From assembly GCA_035443705.1 (NCBI GenBank), contig DAORSV010000066.1, positions 1-7,436 of the forward strand: a stretch of 7,436 nucleotides of DNA. The letters run 5' to 3'. Position numbers and translations under genes: made by a program. The notes below the pieces were generated by a model. That model was not told the origin of the DNA and searched no databases. It saw only the letters and a program-made list of their open reading frames with translations. Below are positions 1 to 6,182 of this stretch, piece by piece. Position 1 is the first letter of the stretch. Every line of letters begins with the position of its first letter. The DNA comes from CADEGZ01 sp035443705. Its GTDB lineage: Bacteria; Pseudomonadota; Gammaproteobacteria; UBA6186; Azoamicaceae.

Positions 1-3
1 TAA

Positions 4-62
4 ACTAATCCGGAACTCATTCCTAAATAGTATCACTAATTCGGAATATATTCCATATTAGT
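4..62. repeat. Two tandem imperfect palindromes, possible paired operators
   Basis: Two 28-bp units occupy 4-31 and 35-62 and agree at 21 of 28 positions. Each is itself a dyad: both begin ACTAAT, have a core of the form GGAA-N4-TTCC (12-23 and 43-54) and end in TAGT preceded by A/T bases. In the second unit the core GGAATATATTCC is a perfect palindrome and the outer arms ACTAAT and ATTAGT are perfectly complementary, with only two unpaired positions per arm. The dyad centres are 31 bp apart, close to three helical turns, so two dimers would bind the same face of DNA. No T-run follows, so they do not look like an intrinsic terminator. The layout resembles autoregulatory operators of small repressors, but the regulator and the target gene would be outside the window; that role is inference. 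Confidence 0.6.
27..55 (-). promoter_or_regulatory. Weak candidate extended -10 promoter between the palindromes
   Basis: On the minus strand a TG-A-TACTAT extended -10-like element has its hexamer at 32-27. A poor -35-like TGGAAT lies 17 bases upstream at 55-50. It sits across the two palindromes, so a bound repressor would block it, and it would drive a gene to the left of the window. The hexamers match the sigma-70 consensus only at 4 of 6 and 3 of 6 positions, so this is a suggestion only. Confidence 0.2.
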
Positions 63-149
63 AAGGTAAAACTTAAGGGTATAACAGACCACCTAAAGTT
101 AAACTTACGCTGCTAAAGTGGATTTTTAACCAAAATGCCCCCGTGTTGG

Positions 150-179
150 ATTATGAGATATTTTGTACAACTAGCTCAA
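150..179 (-). promoter_or_regulatory. Candidate sigma-70 promoter reading leftward
   Basis: On the minus strand TTGAGC (179-174; 4 of 6 to TTGACA) is followed after 18 bases by CATAAT (155-150; 5 of 6 to TATAAT). Transcription would begin near 143 and run leftward through the tandem palindromes and out of the window. It could serve an unseen gene left of position 1. AT-rich DNA yields such matches by chance, so confidence is low. The rest of 63-239 shows no supported gene and no convincing terminator for the rdgB operon. Confidence 0.25.
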
Positions 180-239
180 CATGAAATACTGGTTATTTAT
201 TCACCTTATTTAATCACAAAGCGATCGGAGCAGAATGCT

Positions 240-857
240 TTAATTTGCTAAAAATTGCCGAAATTTTTCGATTAATCCCTGCATGGCTTGCGCCCGATGG
301 CTAATCTTATTTTTGATTTCCAATCCCAATTCTGCAAAGGTTTTGTCGTACCCCTTTGGCACAAAGACGGGATCATAAGCAAAACCATCGTCTCCACGCG
401 GTGGAAAAGTCAAAGTACCGTCATCTTTTGCTTCATGCGTGATTAAATAATCATGAGATGGAATATATAAAACAGTCGCACTATTAAAACAAGCAGTATA
501 ATTACCTGTCTCTTTTAGCATTTCTGCTAATCTTATAAATGTCTTTGCCAATCCACGCTCTCTGCCATCACATTCAGTCCCAAACTCTTTTGTTCTAACA
601 CCCGGAAATCCATTTAAAGCTTCAATGCTTAAGCCTGAATCTTCTGATAAAGTCGGTAACTTTGTATACTGTGCATAATATTTTGCTTTATGAATGGCAT
701 TTCCCATAAAGCTCTGATGCGGTTCGTCGGGCTCAGGGATGTTGTAGTCTTTTAACGATCTCAGATCCATTTTTAAGCCATCTAATTCCTGTAGAATTTT
801 GTGGATTTCTCTGATTTTTCCTTCATTAGTTGAGGCGATCACAATTTTATAATGCAT
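240..857 (-). CDS. rdgB: XTP/dITP diphosphatase (non-canonical purine NTP pyrophosphatase)
   Basis: This HAM1/RdgB family enzyme hydrolyses dITP, XTP and ITP to monophosphates plus pyrophosphate in the cytoplasm, keeping deaminated purines out of DNA and RNA. The 205-residue protein is close to the usual family length. Visible signatures are the N-terminal substrate loop STNEGK (9-14), the acidic motif SEDSGL (71-76) with the catalytic Asp at 73, GDDGFAYDPVF (155-165), and KNKISHRAQA (182-191) near the C terminus. Glu45 matches the metal-binding Glu of E. coli RdgB. Around it, the usual ETGxTFxENA reads EPHQSFMGNA, so this segment is divergent. The section at 149-177 (FPPRG, GYDKTF) reminds me of alphaproteobacterial homologues. 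The ATG at 857-855 gives the expected N terminus and lies 6 bases after the parC stop, so it is the last gene of the operon. The family call is firm; the origin is uncertain. Confidence 0.95.
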   Translation of the reverse strand: MHYKIVIASTNEGKIREIHKILQELDGLKMDLRSLKDYNIPEPDEPHQSFMGNAIHKAKYYAQYTKLPTLSEDSGLSIEALNGFPGVRTKEFGTECDGRERGLAKTFIRLAEMLKETGNYTACFNSATVLYIPSHDYLITHEAKDDGTLTFPPRGDDGFAYDPVFVPKGYDKTFAELGLEIKNKISHRAQAMQGLIEKFRQFLAN

Positions 858-863
858 GTATTA

Positions 864-3095
864 TTACGCCTCAACAATAAGGTTTTGAACTTTTTCAAAA
901 CCTTTAGGTAACTTAATCCCACGGCTCCCTGCTTCGGCTAGATAAGGTTTCCACTCTTTGGGTTTTAATTCCAGCTTTTTGCGACCCGCCAATACCGTTA
1001 GTGTTTGATTTGGCATTAATACAGCAGCATAAATAATGCTGCTTTCTTTTTTAACGCCCATTAATTTATTGCCTTTACCTTTTGTCATATCGGGCACTGC
1101 AGACAATGGGAATAACGAGAGACGTCCGTCTCCAGTCGCAACAGCAACCAATGCCTTATTGTCGGAAACCTTCAGCGCAGGCAATAACCGTTGGCCTTCT
1201 TTTATCTTTACAATCGCTTTACCATTTTTATTTTTAGCCAGAAGCTCTGAAAACGGAATAATAAAACCATAACCCGCATTAGACATTAACAAATAACGGT
1301 CGGTATTCTCGCCCACCAACACGCTATCGAAAGTAACACCCGGTGGCGGATTAATACGCCCCGTCAATGGCTCGCCCTGCCCACGGGCAGACGGCAAACT
1401 TTGTACAGCTAAGGTATAGGCTCTTCCGGTGGAATCCAAAAATACAACGGGTTGATCGCTTCTGGCTGCAACCGCAAGTTTAAATTCATCCCCGGTTTTG
1501 TAACTCAGTGTTGTGGGATCTATTTCGTGCCCTTTTGCCGAACGCACCCATCCCTTGCTAGACAATATAATCGTCACTGACTCTGCAGGCGGCTTATCAA
1601 TCTCTTCTAGTACTTTGGCATCGAAGCGTACGACAACTGGAGAACGTCGCTTATCGCCATAGGTTTTGAGGTCTTGCTCTAATTCTTTTTTGAGCACCGT
1701 CTTTAAACGCTGATCGGAACCCAAAGTTTTTTCCAAATTAATGCGTTCTTCCGTCAATTCTTTTTGCTCGGCACGAATTTTATTTTCTTCTAACTTCGCA
1801 AGATGTCTTAATTTTAAATCCAATATTGCCTCGGTTTGTGTATCACTCAATCCAAACTTTGCCATTAACATACGTTTAGGTTCGTCTTCATAACGAATAA
1901 TACGGATAACTTCGTCAAGATTTAAAAATGCAATTAAAAATCCGTCTAACACATGTAAGCGCGTGATAACTTTTTCGAGTCGATACGACAATCGACGGCG
2001 AACCGTTTCTTGTCTAAAAATTAACCATTCAAATAATATTTCTTTTAAATTTTTAACGCGTGGTCTACCATCTAATCCAATCATATTTAAATTAACGCGA
2101 TAGGTGCGTTCTAAATCCGTTGTCGCAAACAAATGCGCCATCAGTGAATTAACATCGACTCGATTAGAGCGCGGCGTAATAACCAAGCGTGTGGGTTCTT
2201 CATGATCAGATTCATCGCGCAAATCAGACACTAAAGGTAACTTTTTGGCTTGCATCAGCGCCGCGATTTGCTCTAAAACTTTACTACCAGAAACCAGATG
2301 CGGCAACGCTGTAATAATAATATCACCCTCGTCGATGGTATAAACTGCGCGCATTCTTAATGATCCCCCCCCCGATTGATACATTTTTAAAATGTCGCTT
2401 TTTGGGGTAATAATTTCGGCTTCCGTTGGGAAATCGGGTCCCTGAACAATGTTACAAAGTTGTTCAATAGACGCATCTGGATTTTCAAGACAATAAATTA
2501 ACGCTGAAACGATCTCGCCCAAATTATGGGATGGAATATCTGTTGCCATACCAACGGCAATGCCGGTTGTGCCGTTAAGCAATACATTTGGCAAACGCGC
2601 AGGCAATAATTTAGGTTCTTCCAAAGTACCATCAAAATTCGAAGCCCAATCCACCGTACCATGTTCTAATTCGCTTAATAACGCATTCGCATAAGGAGAC
2701 AATCGTGCTTCTGTGTAACGCATTGCAGCAAACGATTTTGGATCATCGGGTGACCCCCAATTTCCTTGACCATCCACAAAGGGATATCGATAAGAAAATG
2801 ATTGCGCCATTAATACCATTGCTTCATAACAAGCGGTTTCTCCGTGCGGATGAAATTTCCCTAAAACATCCCCAATGGTACGCGCTGATTTTTTATATTT
2901 GGCTGTCGCAATTAAACCGAGCTCCGACATCGCATAAATAATACGTCTCTGTACCGGTTTTAAACCATCGGCAATATTGGGCAAAGCGCGATCTAAAATA
3001 ACATACATCGAGTAATCCAAGTAGGCGTGCTCGGTGAATGCTTTAAGAGATTGTTGCTCGTCGTTAGAGACTTTAACCATTTTTGCTTTAGACAT
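864..3095 (-). CDS. parC: DNA topoisomerase IV subunit A
   Basis: ParC is the DNA breakage-reunion subunit of topoisomerase IV, a ParC2ParE2 tetramer that decatenates daughter chromosomes and relaxes supercoils. At 743 residues it is close to E. coli ParC (752). In order are the N-terminal winged-helix and tower region with ALPNIADGLKPVQRR (37-51), GKFHPHGETACYEAM (79-93), and AAMRYTEARLS (123-133) with the catalytic Tyr127. A coiled-coil helical region follows (about 365-480), then a C-terminal beta-pinwheel with degenerate GyrA-type repeats (about 490-735). The short tail and the ARGQGEPLTGRINPP segment (570-584), plus the adjacent parE, mark it as ParC and not GyrA. The quinolone-determining position equal to E. 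coli Ser80 is Thr87; the Glu84 equivalent is Glu91. Codons 241-244 hold a run of nine Gs. The ATG overlaps the parE stop by 8 bases, with AAGG 11 bases upstream. An in-frame ATG at codon 6 is less likely. Confidence 0.98.
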   Translation of the reverse strand: MSKAKMVKVSNDEQQSLKAFTEHAYLDYSMYVILDRALPNIADGLKPVQRRIIYAMSELGLIATAKYKKSARTIGDVLGKFHPHGETACYEAMVLMAQSFSYRYPFVDGQGNWGSPDDPKSFAAMRYTEARLSPYANALLSELEHGTVDWASNFDGTLEEPKLLPARLPNVLLNGTTGIAVGMATDIPSHNLGEIVSALIYCLENPDASIEQLCNIVQGPDFPTEAEIITPKSDILKMYQSGGGSLRMRAVYTIDEGDIIITALPHLVSGSKVLEQIAALMQAKKLPLVSDLRDESDHEEPTRLVITPRSNRVDVNSLMAHLFATTDLERTYRVNLNMIGLDGRPRVKNLKEILFEWLIFRQETVRRRLSYRLEKVITRLHVLDGFLIAFLNLDEVIRIIRYEDEPKRMLMAKFGLSDTQTEAILDLKLRHLAKLEENKIRAEQKELTEERINLEKTLGSDQRLKTVLKKELEQDLKTYGDKRRSPVVVRFDAKVLEEIDKPPAESVTIILSSKGWVRSAKGHEIDPTTLSYKTGDEFKLAVAARSDQPVVFLDSTGRAYTLAVQSLPSARGQGEPLTGRINPPPGVTFDSVLVGENTDRYLLMSNAGYGFIIPFSELLAKNKNGKAIVKIKEGQRLLPALKVSDNKALVAVATGDGRLSLFPLSAVPDMTKGKGNKLMGVKKESSIIYAAVLMPNQTLTVLAGRKKLELKPKEWKPYLAEAGSRGIKLPKGFEKVQNLIVEA
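869..872 (-). promoter_or_regulatory. Ribosome binding site for rdgB inside the parC 3' end
   Basis: The minus strand carries GAGG 11 bases before the rdgB ATG, within the last codons of parC. The spacing is slightly long. Its position suggests rdgB initiation is coupled to parC translation, and it supports the ATG at 857. Confidence 0.5.
2365..2373. repeat. Nine-base C/G homopolymer inside parC
   Basis: Nine consecutive Cs on the plus strand read as nine Gs in parC codons 241-244 (Ser-Gly-Gly-Gly). Such mononucleotide tracts are prone to slippage, which here would shift the frame about one third into an essential gene. The frame is intact as given. E. coli ParC has Ser-Gly-Arg-Gly at this point, so one C-to-G change in the Arg codon could have created the run. 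Confidence 0.9.
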
Positions 3096-4980
3096 CTGCT
3101 AAGTTACCTTTACTTTCTAACCATTGTTTTCTATCGGCTGCACGTTTTTTAGCCAATAGCATATCCATAAAATTGACGGTGTCTTCTTCCGTTATCAATT
3201 TTAATTGTACTAAGCGTCGTGTATCAGGCGCCATGGTGGTTTCTCGAAGTTGTATCGGATTCATTTCACCCAAGCCTTTAAAGCGTTGCACCACGATTTT
3301 TGCTTTTGCTTTTTCGGCCACAATTCTATCAATAATCCCCTGTTTTTCTGAATCATCTAGGGCATAATACACTTCTTTGCCTGCATCGATACGATACAAA
3401 GGCGGCATTGCCACATACAAGTGACCTGCTTCCACTAAGGATCTAAAATGCTTTACAAATAAAGCGCACAGCAAGGTCGCAATATGTTGTCCATCTGAAT
3501 CCGCATCTGCCAAAATACAAATTTTACCATAACGCAATTTTTCTAATGTCTCAACGCCGGGATCAACACCTATCGCAACAGAAATATCATGAACTTCCTG
3601 AGAAGCTAACACTTCAAGTGATGCGACTTCCCAAGTATTTAATATCTTTCCTCTGAGCGGCATAACGGCTTGGAAGGTGCGATCGCGTGCTTGCTTAGCA
3701 GATCCACCTGCTGAATCCCCTTCCACTAAAAACAATTCGCATCGATTGAGATCTTGCAGCGTACAATCGGCTAATTTTCCAGGTAAGGCAGGACCTTGCG
3801 TAATTTTTTTACGTGCAATCATTTTGCCTTGACGCAACCGTTTTTCCGCAGTTTCAATAACAAATTCTGCAAGCTGCGTTGCAATTTGAACATGTTGATT
3901 TAACCATAAACTAAATGAATCTTTTACAACACCTGAAACAAAAGCAGCTACTTGTCGAGAAGATAATCGCTCTTTGGTTTGCCCTGAAAATTGCGGATCC
4001 AACAATTTAACCGACAGCACGAAATTAATCTTATCCCAAATATCTTCTGGCGCTAATTTAACACCTCTGGATAATAAATTTCGAAGCTCACAAAATTCGC
4101 GCATGGCTTCTAACAAACCCGTGCGTAACCCATTAACGTGGGTTCCTCCCTGCGCAGTTGGCACCAAATTGACATAGCTTTCTTGAAATGATTCAGGATC
4201 GAATGGTGTCCACACAACCGCAAAACTGGCTATTTCATCATTCCCTTCAAATAATCCTTCAAAAGGCTCTTCGGGTAAAATGGCTCGATTACCCACTTGC
4301 TCTAAAAGATAGGCTTTAAGACCACCGGCATAACACCATTCAAAAGGTCCTTCGTTATTTTGATGATCTTCAAGACGAACAGTCAACCCTGGGCATAATA
4401 CGGCTTTAGCCTGACATAAGTGTTTAAGCGGTTTGCTTAAAATTTTGGAAGAATCGAAATATTTAGGCTCTGGCCAAAATTTAACCGTGGTGCCTTGCTC
4501 ATTTTTATCACATTTTCCAATCACTTTCAGCTTAGATACGGCTTCTCCTTGCTCAAAGGCCATGTGGTAAACCTGGCCTTGACGTTTTACCCAAACCTCT
4601 AATCGCTTAGATAAGGCATTCACAACTGAAACGCCTACACCATGCAATCCACCCGAAAAACGATAATCTTTTCCAGAAAATTTCGCACCTGCATGCAAAC
4701 GCGTTAAAATTAATTCTATACCAGAGACTTTGTGTTGTGGATGAATATCCACTGGCATCCCGCGACCATTATCAGAGACTTCTAATGCACCATCGGCATG
4801 CAGCACAATTTTTATGCTATTCGCATACCCACTAATCGCCTCATCCACACTATTGTCGATAACTTCTTGCGCAAGATGATTGGGGCGTGCGGTATCGGTA
4901 TACATGCCCGGACGCTTACGTACCGGATCAAGCCCACTTAACACCTCGATAGATTCAGCGGTGTAACTCTTTTTTGCCAT
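3088..4980 (-). CDS. parE: DNA topoisomerase IV subunit B
   Basis: ParE is the ATPase subunit of topoisomerase IV and captures and passes the transported DNA duplex. The 630 residues equal the length of E. coli ParE and align throughout. The N-terminal GHKL ATPase domain has EVIDNSVDEA (39-48, Mg-binding Asn43), SDNGRGMP (69-76, with Asp70 as the expected adenine contact) and the lid motif GGLHGVG (110-116). The transducer domain carries QTK (334-336), whose Lys should contact the ATP gamma-phosphate. The TOPRIM domain has EGDSAGGSAKQARDR (420-434) and DADSDG (492-497), giving the metal ligands Glu420, Asp492 and Asp494. RFKGLGEMNP (566-575) follows. No insertion or missing key residue is apparent. 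The ATG at 4980 is 8 bases after the stop of the upstream acyltransferase-like gene, and the 3' end overlaps parC by 8 bases, so equal amounts of the two subunits are likely made by coupled translation. Confidence 0.98.
   Translation of the reverse strand: MAKKSYTAESIEVLSGLDPVRKRPGMYTDTARPNHLAQEVIDNSVDEAISGYANSIKIVLHADGALEVSDNGRGMPVDIHPQHKVSGIELILTRLHAGAKFSGKDYRFSGGLHGVGVSVVNALSKRLEVWVKRQGQVYHMAFEQGEAVSKLKVIGKCDKNEQGTTVKFWPEPKYFDSSKILSKPLKHLCQAKAVLCPGLTVRLEDHQNNEGPFEWCYAGGLKAYLLEQVGNRAILPEEPFEGLFEGNDEIASFAVVWTPFDPESFQESYVNLVPTAQGGTHVNGLRTGLLEAMREFCELRNLLSRGVKLAPEDIWDKINFVLSVKLLDPQFSGQTKERLSSRQVAAFVSGVVKDSFSLWLNQHVQIATQLAEFVIETAEKRLRQGKMIARKKITQGPALPGKLADCTLQDLNRCELFLVEGDSAGGSAKQARDRTFQAVMPLRGKILNTWEVASLEVLASQEVHDISVAIGVDPGVETLEKLRYGKICILADADSDGQHIATLLCALFVKHFRSLVEAGHLYVAMPPLYRIDAGKEVYYALDDSEKQGIIDRIVAEKAKAKIVVQRFKGLGEMNPIQLRETTMAPDTRRLVQLKLITEEDTVNFMDMLLAKKRAADRKQWLESKGNLADV
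3107..3110 (-). promoter_or_regulatory. Ribosome binding site for parC inside parE
   Basis: The minus strand reads AAGG 11 bases before the parC ATG, inside the last codons of parE. It supports the overlapping ATG at 3095 over the internal ATG at codon 6. Confidence 0.5.
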
Positions 4981-4986
4981 AAAAAA

Positions 4987-4990
4987 TCCT
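4987..4990 (-). promoter_or_regulatory. Ribosome binding site for parE overlapping the upstream stop codon
   Basis: The minus strand reads TAGGA then six Ts before the parE ATG. The AGGA Shine-Dalgarno core shares two bases (GG region) and its leading A with the TAG stop of the acyltransferase-like gene (4991-4989). Ribosomes finishing the upstream gene would stop directly on the parE initiation site, which argues for coupled translation. Confidence 0.65.
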
Positions 4991-5615
4991 ACAAAAGTGC
5001 TCTTGCTGTTATTTCTGCCTGTATTATCAATCCTTCCAGCATACCATTACTGATGGCAAGATCGACTTCTTTTTCAATAATAAACGGTTTACCCAAATAA
5101 AAAACAGCTTTTGCAAAAGGTTTTGGGATCTCGTATTTATCCCAGGCTTTTTCAAAAACCCAGCTACGGCTAAATGCACTGCCAACAGGAATAATGGGAA
5201 TCCGCAATTTCTGAGCCATGTGTGTCATCCCCGGTTTGACTTTATAAATAGGACCAATGGGTCCATCGATTCCAAAGCCCAATGAATATCCCGCTTTCAG
5301 TTTTCGGATCATGCCTGCCAACGCACGGATATTCTGTTTCCGAGAAGAACCGCGAATGACCTCGTACCCTAAATTTTTTAACCAAACCGTTAACATGTCG
5401 CCATCTCGAGAGGGACTGACTAGCACCGCCCGACGCGTATGATGATTTTGCAATTGAAAAACAGGTAACAACTGTTTTCCATGCCAAAATGCAAACAAAT
5501 ATTGCGTTTTCGAATTGTATTCCGGATGTTTGGATATTACCACCCGCAATGTCAACCTCAATAACAGCGTAATATAATATGCAAGATATCCTAAAATTCG
5601 GCTTTTGAATGTCAT
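4989..5615 (-). CDS. DUF374 lysophospholipid acyltransferase-like membrane protein
   Basis: The 208-residue protein fits the DUF374 branch of the lysophospholipid acyltransferase (LPLAT) superfamily, whose members are thought to move acyl chains onto lipid or lipid A-like acceptors at the inner membrane. The exact substrate is unknown. An N-terminal hydrophobic stretch (about 8-27) looks like a membrane anchor. Family motifs follow in order: FWHGK (43-47), SPSRDGD (67-73) in place of the classic HX4D block, RGSSRKQNIRALAG (88-101), and DGPIGP (117-122), then a WDKYEIPKPF segment (158-167). In homologues I recall, the last block is usually DGPRGP, so Ile120 in place of Arg is unusual. Start choice: the ATG shares ATGA with the folA stop, with no good Shine-Dalgarno before it, so translation probably depends on re-initiation after folA. 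The family assignment is good; a gene name is not justified. Confidence 0.85.
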   Translation of the reverse strand: MTFKSRILGYLAYYITLLLRLTLRVVISKHPEYNSKTQYLFAFWHGKQLLPVFQLQNHHTRRAVLVSPSRDGDMLTVWLKNLGYEVIRGSSRKQNIRALAGMIRKLKAGYSLGFGIDGPIGPIYKVKPGMTHMAQKLRIPIIPVGSAFSRSWVFEKAWDKYEIPKPFAKAVFYLGKPFIIEKEVDLAISNGMLEGLIIQAEITARALL

Positions 5616-6079
5616 CTTTTATCAAATACTTTTAACGTAAATCCATCTCGCTTTTCCTCTGACAGAGTTTTCCAGGCAAACCAATCAACTGTCGGAAAAA
5701 CCGTATCACCAATACATGTTTGATGTATCACCGTTAAATAAATTCTAGAAGCAACGGATAAAAAAGCTTCGTAAATTTCAGCGCCACCGATCACCATGAT
5801 TTCTTCACAATCACCTGCCGCCTTTAATGCATCCTCTACTGAATGCACAACTTTGCAATCTAAAGCTGTAAAATGCAATGCATGGGTTAAAATAATATTT
5901 AATCGATTTGGCAAGGGTTTACTACCTATTGATTCAAACGTCTTACGTCCCATAATAACCGGCTTATCACGAGTTTTTTCGCGAAAATATTCTAATTCTT
6001 CCGGCAAGTGCCACGGGAGCGCATTATGATTTCCAATCACGCCATTTTCACTCATCGCTGCAATTAATGCAATACGCAT
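5612..6079 (-). CDS. folA: Dihydrofolate reductase
   Basis: DHFR reduces dihydrofolate to tetrahydrofolate with NADPH in the cytoplasm, feeding thymidylate, purine and methionine synthesis; it is the trimethoprim target. The 155 residues are typical for bacterial chromosomal DHFR (E. coli 159). Visible features are the N-terminal strand MRIALIAAMSENGVIG (1-16), the Met20-loop motif LPWHLPEEL (21-29), MGRKTFESIG (43-52), PLPNRLNIIL (55-64) with Arg59 expected to bind the folate glutamate, the NADPH-binding VIGGAEIY (96-103), YLTVI (114-118) and GDTVFP (124-129). The catalytic acid is Glu27 where E. coli has Asp. The ATG at 6079-6077 lies 3 bases from the run of Ns, so its ribosome binding site cannot be seen. 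The N terminus aligns with known DHFRs, so the gene is complete. Its TGA overlaps the next ATG. Any reading frame joined to lgt through the Ns is an artefact. Confidence 0.97.
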   Translation of the reverse strand: MRIALIAAMSENGVIGNHNALPWHLPEELEYFREKTRDKPVIMGRKTFESIGSKPLPNRLNIILTHALHFTALDCKVVHSVEDALKAAGDCEEIMVIGGAEIYEAFLSVASRIYLTVIHQTCIGDTVFPTVDWFAWKTLSEEKRDGFTLKVFDKR

Positions 6080-6082
6080 ATT

Positions 6083-6182
6083 NNNNNNNNNNNNNNNNNN
6101 NNNNNNNNNNNNNNNNNNNNNNNNNNNNNNNNNNNNNNNNNNNNNNNNNNNNNNNNNNNNNNNNNNNNNNNNNNNNNNNNNN
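6083..6182. other. Assembly gap of exactly 100 Ns
   Basis: One hundred Ns separate the 5' end of folA from the truncated 3' part of lgt. A round 100 is a common placeholder for a gap of unknown size. It removes at least the last roughly 30-40 codons of lgt, judged from E. coli Lgt, the lgt stop, and the folA ribosome binding site. If the size is real, these would just fill it. If not, another gene could be missing; thyA often lies beside lgt or folA in gammaproteobacteria. Confidence 0.98.

Noticed and set aside
1..20. Minus-strand ATG at 20-18 open to the left edge, preceded by AGGA
   Set aside because: AGGA abuts the ATG with no spacing, and only six codons are visible, inside a palindrome. 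A gene start cannot be supported.
35..62. The second palindrome as an SOS LexA box
   Set aside because: It lacks the CTGT-N8-ACAG pattern of gammaproteobacterial LexA sites.
90..126. CCAC...GTGG hairpin followed by ATTTTT as a plus-strand terminator
   Set aside because: Only 4 bp pair before mismatches, the loop is long, and no plus-strand gene is visible upstream.
218..241. AAAGC/GCTTT inverted repeat just after the rdgB stop, as an intrinsic terminator
   Set aside because: The stem is only 5 bp with a 14-base loop and no clear T-run follows on the minus strand, so it is too weak to call.
135..251. A 38-codon plus-strand ORF starting at ATG 135 and ending inside the rdgB 3' end
   Set aside because: It has no Shine-Dalgarno at a sensible distance, no recognisable domain, and runs antisense into rdgB. 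An ORF this short is expected by chance.
5242..5625. A 127-codon minus-strand frame overlapping the acyltransferase gene, and several plus-strand frames of 61-99 codons across the operon
   Set aside because: All lie within well-supported genes, have no recognisable domains, and are out-of-frame shadows.
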